From Cavia porcellus (lineage: Eukaryota; Chordata; Mammalia; Rodentia; Caviidae): DNA of 64,000 nt. The stretch's first letter is position 1. Every line of letters starts with the position of its first letter. Below are positions 23,330 through 36,487 of this stretch, in pieces. A program made the position numbers and the translations under genes. The stretch covers positions 22,260,101 to 22,324,100 of the forward strand of contig NW_026947491.1 in NCBI RefSeq assembly GCF_034190915.1, read 5' to 3'. The notes under the pieces are model-generated. The model did not search any database, was not told where the DNA came from, and was given only the letters and a program-made list of their open reading frames with translations.

Positions 23330-24010
23330 TAGAATCACTGCCCACATACTTACATCTGGGAGAGTGCAAAAGTCTCTCTGTGCACTGGATATGCCAAAAA
23401 AAAAAAAAAATCCACTTCTATTCTTGGAGCTCACTGTAGTGTATCCTGTGCAGGTCTGTTGGGGACTAAAGGGTCTGTGCCAGAAGCCCGAGCGGCCTGC
23501 GCTGCAGGCTGAAGAGTCTACACTGAAAACCAGGGGATGACTTCCAATGTGAACCCAAGCTCCTCCATAGAAACATGGGTATGCCTTCATTTTGGGAGTT
23601 TTTTTTTTTTTTTTTTTTTTTAAATAACATTCTGGAAACAATTCTGTCCAAGGTAGGCCTTCCACATCAGTAATTTGCTGGGCAGGTTTAGTTCGGCATG
23701 TAGTTCTCAGCCTGACACAATTCCCTTAGTTGTCACTATCCACATCTGACTGCACACGGTTCTTTAAACCATAGCTTCCTGCTACCAAGATAAGTTCATA
23801 AATACACTTACCTTATTATACTTGGAACTGCACCACTCCCCCTGCCCAACATAGAGGGAAATTTTCTACCTGGAACATTATAACAGGTTTAAGACTACCA
23901 ATTATAAGTCTATCGGCAACTTATTTTGGGAGAATTTTAGGGAAAAACAATTACAATCCTCATTTCTGTAGCTGACCATGAGGCCAAAGCTTGTATTTAG
24001 AACTTACTAT
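23330..24010 (-). mobile_element. ERV-L-like LTR block, cassette B
   Basis: Colinear on the minus strand with the LTR blocks of cassettes A, C and E (shared gaagagtctacactg, gtagctgacca near 23970). It contains two A/T homopolymers near 23400 and 23600. Confidence 0.6.
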
Positions 24011-24039
24011 ATGACCCATTCTGTATTCCGTGGATTTCA

Positions 24040-25185
24040 GCAAGCACTCAGCAGTTGTTTTCCTTTTCCTGATGTGGAGTTACACTTTCATTCCTGAAAG
24101 TTGTGGACAATTTGGTATTTTACCTGGATTGGATTTTTCTAGTTTCCCATTGACGTTAATAGCAAGGCAATAAAAGGAGAGACACATAGGGATCTCTTAT
24201 ACTCCAAGTGCATTCTTTCTTTCCTCCATTGTGGAGTAATAGTACGATTTACCCTTGACACTGGCTCAGTCACTTCTCTGAGCATTCTGCCTATTTAGTT
24301 TCCTTCCTCAGATTCATGAGAGCAAAATAACCAAAAGGAAGTCTTCAGTTCTAGTTTATATGTATCACTGTGCTTCCTGGTACCTGATAGGGTTTTCAGT
24401 GTCAGGTAAGTATAAAGAAATAGTAGCCTTTATTTAAGGACGAGGAGAAGCACCCCACAACCAAAGACAGCCAGGCCTCTTCTGATTGGGATGTGGGGTA
24501 TGGGGACATACATATAACCTCTAACCCAGGTTTGCACTTAGGGTGGGCATTGGTGACACGAGAGCAGCTGATAGGGGCTTTTTTTGTGCCACTGATAGAA
24601 GGAAAAGGAAGTTGTAGTAGGGGAAGGGGGAAGTGACCTCAAGGTAAACATCCCTTGGTCCTGCCTCTCACTGCCATAATATCTAGGGCAAAATACTTTC
24701 AGTACCAACCTTCCCTTCTCTGGAACTAGGACTTTTTCTAAGCCAGTTGAACATAAGATCATAAAACCAGGGAACAAATCTTTGCTGATAGATAACTGTG
24801 GACACCAGTGATCTATTAGTGATACTGTGGTACCACTCTTCCACCATTTCCTGACTGGGAGACACAGTATAGTAATTGCTGACTGAAAACATAGACCACC
24901 TCTGGAACGACCTTGCCCCCAGCACTATAAATACTGCTATTTAATGGGTGCTGGAACTGTGTCTTCAAAAGGTCATTCCAACTTTCTATCAATCCAGCTG
25001 CTTCTGGATGGTGAGGAAAATTATAAGACCATTGAATTCCATGAGCATTAGATTATCAGCTCTCTTATTTGGGAAGTAAGTGTATTCCTTGGGGTCAAAA
25101 CCAATGCTGGGTAGAAGTCCATAATGGTGGACAAAGAATTATGTGAATCCATGGATTAGCTGGTGTACCATAAATTCAGCTGGTG
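24040..25185 (-). pseudogene. Degraded ERV-L-like pol 3' end, antisense
   Basis: Minus-strand remnant of the integrase core and dUTPase-like end. The 24.2-24.7 kb part is the reverse of 3.9-4.2 and 61.2-61.45 kb, and 25.08-25.18 kb (accaatgctgggtagaagtc) is the reverse of 29.25-29.29 kb. Many stops. It adjoins the antisense LTR block as the 3' end of a minus-strand provirus. Confidence 0.6.
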
Positions 25186-25189
25186 GGAT

Positions 25190-25825
25190 AAAAATGGCTA
25201 GCCATTGGTTATGGTTGGTTTTTCATGTTATATAAGCACCATATACAACTTCTGTAGCATTAAAACCACATACCAGGAGACATCTGATTGAAAATGGTGA
25301 ATGCAGATCTTCGCAGTCGACCATACTTTGGTCAGTGTATCTGGTAGTACATTTTGCCTGGAAGGAAAAATGGCCAGATATGCAACTGCATACTGATTCA
25401 TGGCCTGTATCTGATGATCTAGTTGGGTTTTCAGAATGGTGGCTGAACTGAGTGGAAAATTGGTGACAAATTTGGGAATGACAGGGACAGACTTACCTAT
25501 ATAGGCAAGGTATTTAAATATATATGTATAGCATAAATGCTCACCAAAATGTGATCTCAGCATAAGAGAACTTTGACAAGTGGTTGAAAAAGCTGACCCA
25601 TTCTGTAGATAGCAGTCAACTTCTTTTCAGCTACCCCTTTCACTCTCCAATGGGCTCATGAAGAGTGGGCGTGCTGGCAGGAATGGAGGCTGGGCATGGT
25701 TGGTGATGAGGACTCCCAACTCGCTGAGGCTGCTCTGAGCCATTGCCCTAGGCCCAACATTCCTGCAGCATAGACCAACAGTTTTCCCGCTATGGGTAAT
25801 GTACCTTCAAGTTGGTGGCAGTTTG
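25190..25825 (+). pseudogene. Degraded ERV-L-like pol fragment, sense (RNase H, integrase start)
   Basis: Around 25365 the plus strand gives EEKWPDMQLHTDSWPV (RNase H region); around 25640-25690 it gives QWAHEEWACWQEWR (integrase HHCC-domain region); near 25800 it gives SSWWQFDYTGL (start of the integrase core). It faces the antisense copy to its left, with the junction near 25.19 kb. Confidence 0.6.
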
Positions 25826-27100
25826 ATTACACAGGACTGCAATATATGAATGGATTTTATATGTGAGAAAATGGAGTGAAAATGATATACCTGGATTAAG
25901 CTTAATTTGTTGATATGGGCCTATTAAGCAGCGATTCTGAATTTATTGTAGCAGCTCATGTAGTAAAAAAGGTTTTACAGTGTATTCCTCTGGTTAGCAG
26001 AAGTTGGATCAAAATGCGGCTCACCTTGAATGACTTAGAGATGCCTTACCTTTTGTGGTTTACTGTTGGTGAGGGTATTCCGAGATTCAGAGCATAGGTA
26101 GCACTAAAATGGATCTGTCATGTCACTGCTCATCTGCCACCATGCAATATTCCAGAAAATGTTCCCGTCTGTATATCACAAAGAATTGGATTTATGAGGA
26201 GAGCACTATTATCCCTGCAGAACCCTATCATTGGCCTTCCCTCCGTGCTGAACCTTACAATGGGAACCAGAGATGTCAGTTGGGAAGCTTAAGGAAAGTG
26301 GGTCTAATTGGATCCTGAAGTGGCCTCAGCCAAGTGGCAACATATGATTGCCACAAGCAAAGTGCAATCCTTAGGAAAATGTACAGCAGAGTAACAGCAG
26401 TGATCAGGATAGTGTGACACCTGTAGACATATGCCATTTGTTGATTATCTGTGGTGTTCCCAACAGTGAAATTCGGTGGTAGCCTACAAAAATGTTACTA
26501 AAATTTTTTTTATCCATACCAGGGATGCAACTCATGACCACACACTTGCAAGGCAGGTGCTCATGCCACTGAGCTAAATCCCCAGCCCTACTGAATTTTT
26601 AATATAAATGAAATATAAGGGCAAATGAATAGAAAAATACTTCAGAGCACTGTAAATGTGAATCATGGCCCCTAAAACACTTCCTGGATGATAGAAACTT
26701 TACAGTTCCACAACTCCTTGAATGAAGATAAGTCTCCTTGATGAAGAATCCCAGTGCACCACCAGAAGTTTATAACGGCCCATTTTTCTCCCACCATTCC
26801 CCAACAGAGCAAAAACACTGTCACCCGAATAACCATAAATTGAGAAATGTGGAATTTTGGGGACAGGTGGGCAAAGCTTTTTCCACAAGATTCAAAATAT
26901 CATTGTGGCCCTCCAGTAAGAATATAGGCCTATGGAGTTTAGGTAATCAGTGGAATTTTTGCAAGGTCCAACTCACTGCTTGTTCAGTGTGTCCTCAAGT
27001 TCATCAAATATTTATTTCTACTTTTCAGAATGTGTAGCTGGGATAGGTGTACACGGTACTTGACAGAACACTCACAGTGGTGCCTTCAACTGCAATATGA
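25826..27100 (+). mobile_element. Unclassified block shared with cassette E
   Basis: Colinear with 59.13-60.29 kb: gatatgggcctattaagcag occurs near 25913 and again near 59203, and similarity continues through 26.1-26.3 and 26.7-27.05 kb. No coding assignment is convincing on either strand. It lies next to pol in both copies and is probably ERV internal sequence or an old insertion in it. A SINE sits at 26503-26588. Confidence 0.45.
26503..26588 (-). repeat. tRNA-derived ID-like SINE
   Basis: Reversed copy (ccataccagggatgcaactc ... gagctaaatccccagccc). Confidence 0.85.
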
Positions 27101-27229
27101 CAGCTAGCATAACTGGAAACTCTAAACGGAATCCATTAGAATTGCCTTTCCTGGACAAATCACTGTAAAACTATTGTAAAATAGTGCTTTCATGGGGGGA
27201 TTGCAGAGATCATAGCCATTATCAGGGCC

Positions 27230-30060
27230 TAGAGGAATGCAGGCACAAGTCATTCCTACCCCATCTCCATTTAATTCTTCAATATGGATGGTGAAGAAGA
27301 CAGATGTATTGCAGAGGTTGATAATACATTATCACAAACTCAGTCAAGTTGTGATTCCTGTTGCAGCTCCTACACCAGAAGTGGGATCTTGTGCTGAGAT
27401 TAATCCATCACCTGGTCTTGGAATGCATGTATTGATTTGCCATGTGCCCTCCTTCTCCACCTACCTCCATATGGGTCATCTGAAATAATTTGCTTTCAGT
27501 GGGAAAGACAAGCTGTACACCTTCACTGTCCTACCTCAAGGTTACATTAATGTTTCAGCGCTGTGTTTAAACTTAGCCTGAAGGGATCTTGATCACTTTC
27601 TCTATCACAGTGCATCACACTATATTATGCTGATTGAACCAAGTGAGCAGAATTTAGAAACATCCCTGCTTTGCTAGTAAAAATTTGAGAACCAGAGGAT
27701 GGGAAATAAGTCATGCTAAAACTCAATGTCCCCTAACTCTGAAATTTCTGGGAGTTCAGTCATGTGGGGCATGTGTAAATGTCCCTTATAAGATAAAACA
27801 TGATTCATTGATCTGGCTTCCCTAACAAGGAAAAAACACAGTGTCAAGTGGGCCTGTATGGGTATTAGAGGAGATACCTCCTTCACTTAGGTGTTTTACT
27901 TTGGCGCAATTACTGAGTGACTCAGAAAGCTGCCTAGTTTGGAGTGGTGCCCTGAAGAAGAAAGGGATCCACAAAAGGTCCATGCTGTTGCTCAGACTAC
28001 CCATTCACTGCGGGCATATAATTCAGCAAACTCAGTGGTATTTCAAGGGTCAGTGCCTGGTAGGGATGCTGCTTTTAGCCTCTGCCAGGATGTTATATGT
28101 CCATCGCTATGGAGATCATTAAGATTCTGAAGCAAGATTATGCCATAATCTGCAGAAAACTACTCTCCCTTTGAAAAAGTTTTTGCCATGCTATTGGGCC
28201 ATAGTGGAAAATAAAAACTTTATCACAGGACACCAAGTTACCATGCAACCTGCGCTGCTTAGCATCTGGGTATTGCCTTATCCACCAAAGCATAAATTGT
28301 ATATGTACAGTAACAGTTTATCATTACATGGAAACTATATGCAATTGAGACAGAGCAGATCCAAGGGTATGAGTAAATTATATGAAGAATTTTCTCAGAT
28401 GTCCATGGCTGTAACTCCTGCCATATCATCTTCTTTTCCCAACAGGTACCTATGGATTCTTGGATTCAGCTCTTAGGGTCAAAAATGCTAACCACAGTTT
28501 ATGGATGGTTCTGCATGTTATGGATGCATAACCTGTAAGTGGATGGCTGTAACATTTCAACCACTTTGCAAGATATCCCACTTTCATTGGTGAAGGGAAA
28601 TATTCACGTAGGAAAAGACTCTGGGCTTTGTACCTGGTAATACATTTTGCCTACAAGGAAAAACCACCAGATATGCAACTGTATCCTGATTTATATACTG
28701 AATAGTCTACTTAGATGTTCAGAAACATGAGAATAAGTGGAAAACCTGGTGACAAGGTGTCTGGGGATGAGGGATCCACCTGTCTACAGATTTGTGTCCC
28801 TTATAAACATTCACCAAAGTGTGACTCACCTGAAAATGACTTTAACAGTCATTTGGATAAGCCATCCAGGCCTATAGATAACAGTCAGCTTCTCTCTTCA
28901 GCCACCCTTTTCATTTCCCAATGGGCTCATGAACAGAGTGTGCATGTTGGCAGGAATGCAGGTTATTCATGGTCAGTGACATGGACTACCACTATCCAGG
29001 GCTGTTTTGTCTACAACCACTGCTGTAGGCCCTATACACAAGCAGCATTAACCAAAAAAATTTCCCCTATATGGCATCATTCTTGTATCTGGTGGCATTT
29101 TGATTATATTGGATTACTGCCATCATGGAAGGTGTGCCCTTTGTCTTTACTGGGATAGACACTTTTTCTGGTATGGACTTACCATTCCCACATGTCATGA
29201 TTCTGGCAAAACTCCCACCCATGGATTCATAGAGTGCCTTATCCACCTCTGTGGAATTCTACACAGCATTGGCTTTGACCACAAGGAAAACATTTGATGC
29301 CCAAAGAAGTGAGGTGATGGTCTCATGCTCATGGCATTCAGTGGTGTTATCATTTTCCTCACCATTCAGAAATGGCTGCATTGACATAAAGTTTGAATGA
29401 TCTTTCAGAGACACATTCCCACACCAGTTAGGTAGCAATAGCTTACAGTGCTGGGGCAAGGGTCTTCAAAAGGCAGGGTATATATGCCTTGAGTCAGTAT
29501 CTGCTATATGATACTGTGTTGTGCATAGCCAAGATCCATGGATCCAGGAATGAAGGTGTGGAAGTTTGAGTGGTACCACTCACTGTTACCCACAGTGATA
29601 TACTAGTAAAAATTTGAACCCTGTTCTCATTACCTTATGTTCTACGGACTTAGTATGAAGTCTTAGTTTAGAGGGGGAAAGGTTTGTACCAGATGATATC
29701 AATCATCTGGAAGCAATGACTTCCCACTAGGCATTTGAATGTTCTTATGACAAAAAAAGGGAATTACAGTGTGGAGTACAGTGTAGTGTGGAGAGGTATC
29801 TGACCAAGATTGTCAAAGTAAAATTATACTATTACTCCCAAGTGTAGAAAGAATACAGGAGATCTCTTAGTGTGTCTCCTCATAGTGCCATGAAGTTTTT
29901 AAAGTCAATGGGAAGTAATAATAATGCAATCCAGGAAGAATGTCAAATGGTCTACAACATTCAGGAATGAATATAAGGGTCATCACCTCTGGTAAAGGAC
30001 CAAGACAAGCTAAGTTGCTTGCTGAATACTGAGGAATACAGAATAGGTCACACAAGTTGT
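27230..30060 (+). pseudogene. Degraded ERV-L-like pol: RT, RNase H, integrase, dUTPase-like
   Basis: The longest pol remnant here, in order on the plus strand. Reverse transcriptase start at 27240-27400 (IPTPSPFNSSIWMVKKTD then HKLSQVVIPVAAP). RNase H region at 28170-28290 (PCYWAIVENK and TGHQVTMQP) and about 28650. Integrase zinc-domain region near 28915-28950 (QWAHEQSVHVGR) and core near 29090-29115 (HFDYIGLLPSW). Later integrase near 29200-29280, then the dUTPase-like end to 30.05 kb. The combination of RT-IN followed by a dUTPase-like domain is typical of ERV-L. Stops and frameshifts occur throughout, so it is a fossil with no coding capacity. Confidence 0.7.
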
Positions 30061-30089
30061 TCTAAATACAAACTATCTCCCCATGATCA

Positions 30090-30725
30090 GCTACAGAAAT
30101 GAGGACTGCAATAGTTAATTCCTAGTATTATCCCCTGTAATGTTGATATACTTAGTGTTGGTCAAGCCTTGTTAAACCTGTCAATGTGTTCCAGATGTGA
30201 AATATTAGGAGTAAGCATCATGGAAAGGAAACATCCTTTCTATATTGGGCAGGCGAATTACAGTATTTCCATTTGTATGCAGGACAGGTATAACATGCTA
30301 GATTTATTTATGAACTCATCTTTGTATCTGGAAACTGTGCTTTAAGGAAATGTGAGTATACCTAACTACATTTGCCCAGAAAATATGGCTGTGGAAGACC
30401 TACCCTAGAACAGATTGTTGCTAGAATGTTGAAAGAAAGAAAGAAAGAAACAAACAAACAAACAAACAAAGACTTATGTGTGTTTCTGTGGAGGAGCTCT
30501 AGTGTTCACTATCATGCTGGCTTCCAGCACTGACTCTTCAGCCTCCAGCTCAGACCATCAATCTTCAGGCACAGACCTTTAGGTCTCTAACACAGACTCA
30601 CATGGGACATTGTGGTGTGCTCCTGGGCTTAAACTAGATTTTTTTGCATATCCAGTGCAATGAGAAACATTTAGCACTCTACAACATCTGAGTTTGTGCA
30701 CAGATACTGCAGGCAATCTATTAAG
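30090..30725 (+). mobile_element. ERV-L-like LTR block, cassette C
   Basis: Directly follows the pol fossil in the sense direction and is the reverse complement of 2.29-3.08 kb. Contains (GAAA)n(CAAA)n at about 30433-30470 where the other copies have a SINE or T tract. Confidence 0.6.
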
Positions 30726-31285
30726 TTGTGAAAAATTTGTATATCAGATAAAACCTGTTTCTCTCGTAATCACTGACTGTATTACAAATCATGATATCCT
30801 TTATTAGAAAAGCCATGGTGAATCTGATGTGTCACAATCAGAAACTCACAGCAATATGGTTTATTATTTGGTATTAATTGTGGGCAAATCACCATAAATT
30901 AAATCTTTAATAGTATAAGCATGAAAATTAAAATGGCGATGGTAAAAATCAAAATTTTGGTCTAGGAATTTAGCTCAGCGGCATAAACACCTGCCTTGCA
31001 AGCACGCGATCATGAGTTCGATCCCTGGTACTGATAAAAAAAATCAAAATTTTATGTAAATCATATTATTGACTTTAACATGAAAACAAAATAGGTGGAA
31101 TTATGTGCTTTATAAAATACAATTGTTAAAAAATATGCAGATACCTAATAGGATATAAAAACAAAACATTTGCTAATCTAAAATTTGTATTCAAAGAAAC
31201 TTTTAAAAAATACACATACACCCTTTCTCTAAATATGTATACTCTGACATATATAAAATAAATCAAATTCAAGATTATACTTTTG
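30726..31285. other. AT-rich spacer of cassette C
   Basis: Paralogous to 40.33-40.82 and 62.2-62.67 kb. A SINE lies at 30960-31042. No gene. Confidence 0.5.
30960..31042 (+). repeat. tRNA-derived ID-like SINE
   Basis: Forward copy; flanks atcaaaatttt repeated on both sides. Confidence 0.85.
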
Positions 31286-31702
31286 TGTTGGAGAGCATTG
31301 AAGCTGAATACACATACATGTGCAGGGCTGCAGCATGGCCCAGGCCTATCTTGCCCCCTGAGAACGAAGAGATGCCTCAGGGGGCAAGATAGGCCACAGC
31401 TGAGAACACACAGAAACTTTCTGGATAGTTTTCCTTAATTAGCATCTTCTGTTGCTGAGAGGTCCTTGAGCCCCTCCCAAGATCCTGCTCAGGTTTCCTC
31501 CACTGTCTGCTCAACTCCTTACTTGTTCTGATTAAATACAGGCTGCCTAGTGTCAGTCAGCTGGCCAGCTAGCAGAGTTACAAGTTCTGCTGAGGATTTC
31601 TCTCCTCCTGCAACCCTGAAGATCATGCTGCTTGTCTTATTCCTTTGAGCCTTCACTATGCACCCATTTGGGAAACTGGAAGTCTTGGTATAGACCCCAA
31701 CA
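31286..31702 (+). mobile_element. Solo LTR with a 20-bp perfect hairpin
   Basis: A 417-bp element beginning TGTTGG and ending CCAACA, the usual inverted LTR ends, flanked by cttttg (31280-31285) and tttttg (31703-31708), a 5/6-matching duplication. The paralogous sites near 62.67 kb and 40.83 kb read straight through (tttgtatacagaatagg, tttgtatacacaatagg) without the element, so it inserted here. Inverted repeat arms 31343-31362 and 31376-31395 pair perfectly around a 13-nt loop. An attaaata TATA-like stretch lies near 31531. Orientation is inferred from the TG...CA ends and T-rich 3' part, so strand is uncertain. No internal genes remain. Confidence 0.8.
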
Positions 31703-32690
31703 TTTTTGTATACAGAATATGAAGTATATACACTAAGAAAATGATACTGGCCAAGCCCAATTAAAAAACTATTAATACAATTTTATTTTTAGCAGCATAT
31801 ACTTTCCAATACTAAAAACATAAAACCAAAACTACATAGATATTAAACCTACTCAGAAGTGAGAAATACATTTCAATTCACCATGTTTTATTAGAAGACA
31901 TTATATATTAAGTTCAAAAACTACGACTTACACAAAAATATACTATGTCAGGCTGCATATACATAGTTCAGTTACTTTCAAGTTATTTACTGAAAAACTG
32001 TGGATCATAGGTTAACTTAACTAGTTTAACCTGAGATAACCAGTGTTTATGTGGTGTAGTAGGCCATAGGATTGTTCTGGAGGAAGTCGTACAAATGCGT
32101 TGGTTAAGGTATTTAAGGTCTTGAGTCTCATGCTGGGACAGCATGAGATGTGCTACTAAGATGTGTCCAAAAGAATGGCAAACATTGTTCCTGGGATAGT
32201 TAAAAAACTAAGTTTTTACTTATCTGTACCTTACCCCTGCTTCTGCTTTTTGTGAAAAAGACTCTAATAAAAAAACAAAGAGAGCTGTAATTGGGGCTTC
32301 ATTCCTAGAGGCTGTGGCCCCCAGATCCCTTTGTCTCTCTTGCTTTCTTTTTATCCACCACAACTCATTGTTGGGATCTGTCTCTTCACAGAAACCAGCA
32401 AAAAAACAAAACAAAACAAAACAACAAAGAAAACATTCTCAGAGATCTCAATCTGGAATTATATTTTCTGGAAAATTTGTAATATTGATACGAAATTTTC
32501 ATTTATAGGTGTGCACATCTCCAATACCTGAGGAATTTTGAATGTTTTTTCAAAATAGGGTTATATATAGTCACTCTCCAGTCACTGGAGAGTATTGGTA
32601 CCAGGGATCAAACTCATGATCTCATGCTTGCCAGGCAGGTGCTTATGCCACTGAGCTAAATCCCCAGCTCTTCAGTGACTTCTTTCAGTT
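31703..32690 (-). other. 3'UTR region of pseudogene C
   Basis: Paralogous, reversed, to 1.04-1.9 and 22.1-22.8 kb. AATAAA (minus) at 31887-31892 lies in cttctaataaaac, as in gene A at 1485. The stretch 32220-32470 looks unique and holds no gene. Confidence 0.5.
32592..32671 (-). repeat. tRNA-derived ID-like SINE, older cohort
   Basis: Reversed copy (gtaccagggatcaaactcat, gagctaaatccccagctc) just beyond the finger remnants of C. Confidence 0.85.
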
Positions 32691-32691
32691 T

Positions 32692-34213
<1,522 letters not shown>

Positions 34214-34566
34214 CTAAAAAGAAACAAAATATCAATCACAATAAGAAGGTCTCCATATCAATTTACCAGGACAAGTTCTGGCTTGATGCCTGCTAAGAAA
34301 TTTTCAGGATGAATAGGCTGAAAGCCCTGAAGGATGCCTTCAAAACACTCATTTCCGAAAGGATGGTATTCATTTGGAAATACTAAATTGGTATATGTTT
34401 GTCATACAAAACGTCAAGTTTCTTGTAAGTCACTGATACTCATGTGTATCAGATATCAATCATTTTTGACAGCTATACCCCAACACTGTCTGTTTCAACC
34501 TCTTCTTAATTTTATTCCCTATTAGTATTGTATTTTAGTATTTCATATAAAAGGAAACAATTCACT

Positions 34567-34659
34567 TTTTTTTTTTTTTTTTTTTGGTATAGAGGGTCGA
34601 ATTCATGACTTGGTGCCTACCAGGCAGGCGCTGTGCTGATGAGCTATAACCCCAGCCAA
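34567..34659 (-). repeat. tRNA-derived ID-like SINE, older cohort
   Basis: Reversed, diverged copy with a T tract and gagctataaccccagcc end. Confidence 0.75.
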
Positions 34660-35654
34660 TAATTCACCTACTGGTTTTGACTTATTTCATTTGACACTGA
34701 GGTGGAGTCCCATTATTTTTATTATTATTCTTTGCCAGAAGATATGACATTCTCCTTTTTATTTGGTAAATATATATAGCACATCTTTTATAGTGATGAG
34801 AATTAAACAAGGGTCTCCACCATACAATACACTTCTAATATTTTTTAATTTCTTATTTGGAGATTGTCATAGTTCCTTCATTTGGCAGTGTGGACTTTAT
34901 GTTGTTACCCTGCTGGCTCAGCCTCCTAGAATGCTGGGATTATCATAAGCACCTCCATGCTGAACCCATCCCATGTTCTCCTTTTCCATGCAAACACTGA
35001 TTGAAATCTACGCTGTTTTTGGGCTTAGGTATTGTGAATAATTTCCCATGCACACCCTGCTTTAAGCATAAGTACATATGTATTACTAGGACAAGATACT
35101 TTTAAACTGTTTCAGAACATATACAGGGAGTTTTGCCTGGATCAAATGCAAACATTTATTTTTACTTATTGAGACATCTATATAATGAATATAAAAATAG
35201 TACTTTTATATACTTACCAATAATGTATGAGGGTGCATTGTAAGAATTTTAAAACATGAATGCACACAATTATCTGGAGGATGTTTTCAATCATTAACAC
35301 TAGCATTTATGTGCATTTTTAATGTTGCTTCCATGTTAGCAAGATTCAGTTCACGTATAGCTTATATACATCCATAAAAATAAACAGATAACTTGAAGAT
35401 GAGTTCCTGCTCAAGTTGAAGATATATCTTTTCATATGTATAAATATACAATACATAAATCCAACTTCATATATTTTCATGATGCTGTGAATGAAATGTT
35501 TTATACCAATGTTTGAGATAGTGTTTCTTGTTGCATAGTGTCACTTGATAAATTAGTTTCCTATAGTGGAGTATTTCTCTGTTCAACTGTAAGATTATAT
35601 AAAATTAACCTGTATACATATTGGAAGAATTTTGTGATATTAAATAAATTTGGT

Positions 35655-35759
35655 TTTTTGGTTTTTTTTCATTTTTCGTATTTTTATCGGTACCAGGGAT
35701 GGAACTCAAGACTGCCTGCTTGCAAGGCAGGCGCTTATGCTGCTGAGCTAAATCCCCAG
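35655..35759 (-). repeat. tRNA-derived ID-like SINE, young cohort
   Basis: Reversed copy; atattaaataaatttg duplicated on both sides. Confidence 0.9.
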
Positions 35760-35867
35760 CAATATTAAATAAATTTGAACATACCAGGATTTGTAGATTC
35801 CTTGTAGTATTTCTGATCATACACCATCACTTTAGAGGTATTGCCTTTCCTAATGAAAGCAAATTAC

Positions 35868-35928
35868 CTTAGATTTCTTGAGCAGTTTTTATAGTCTTCT
35901 TCAATTTTTTGGTTATCACAGATCCCTC
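35868..35928 (-). pseudogene. Gene C, KRAB second exon (61 bp, frame kept)
   Basis: Acceptor acaattcag and donor gtaatt on the minus strand; 61 bp as in B and D. It still reads GGICDNQKIEEDYKNCSRNL. TWE is changed to ICD. It belongs to a locus whose other exons are broken. Confidence 0.8.
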
Positions 35929-35983
35929 CTGAATTGTAGCCATAGAAAAAGTCACTGTATCATTTTATAAAAATAAGCTGTTG

Positions 35984-36070
35984 GGCTGGGGATTTATCTC
36001 AGTGGTATAAGCGCCTGCCTTGCAAGCAGGCAGTCATAAGTTCGATCCCTGGTACCGATAAAAAAAAAAA
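35984..36070 (+). repeat. tRNA-derived ID-like SINE, young cohort
   Basis: Forward copy in the intron between the two KRAB exons of C, flanked by agctgtt. Confidence 0.9.
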
Positions 36071-36219
36071 TTAGCTGTTAGCAATTAGATTCATGGTATA
36101 AAGTTAACGGCAGTGAAATTTTGTTCAAAATGTTTTCCTGTTCTATTTACTGAATCTGTATCCAGCAACAAGAAGCATAGCTCTCCACTGAGTATATAAG
36201 AATATGATGTCATCCTTAC

Positions 36220-36342
36220 CTACAGCATTTATATTCATCAGTGTTTCCCTCATCACATCTCGGTAGCTTCTTCTGGGATGGGTTGAGCAGAGCCTACTCC
36301 TCGTGGGTGAACTTCAGCTACATCCTTTCAGGTCACTGCCTC
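36220..36342 (-). pseudogene. Gene C, broken KRAB-A exon
   Basis: Splice sites are kept (attctttag before 36342, gtaagg after 36220), but the exon is 123 bp instead of 127. Compared with B and D there are two 2-bp losses, one near the VNF position (gtagctgaagttc) and one at the LYRD position (gaagctaccgagatg). A TGA stands where B has TTG in EAVTL. The KRAB A box cannot be translated. Confidence 0.85.
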
Positions 36343-36382
36343 CTAAAGAATGACATACGTATTTCCTAAAGAAGGTTCACAC

Positions 36383-36487
36383 TGGAGCAGGGGATTTAGC
36401 TCAGCAGCGTAAGCGCCTGCCTTGCAAGCAGGCAGCCATGAGTTCGATCCCCAGTACCGATAAAAACAAAAAAGACAAAAAAAAAAA
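36383..36487 (+). repeat. tRNA-derived ID-like SINE, young cohort
   Basis: Forward copy only 40 bp from the dead KRAB-A exon of C. Target-site duplication aagaaggttcacact. Confidence 0.9.

Larger units (their letters stand above)
34214..35867 (-). other. Gene C intron before the finger exon
   Basis: Paralogous to 18.3-20.2 and 43.7-45.5 kb. Contains an older SINE (34567-34659), a 7SL-like SINE remnant near 34.9 kb (gaatgctgggattatcataa, also at 44.38 kb) and a young SINE (35655-35759). Confidence 0.55.
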
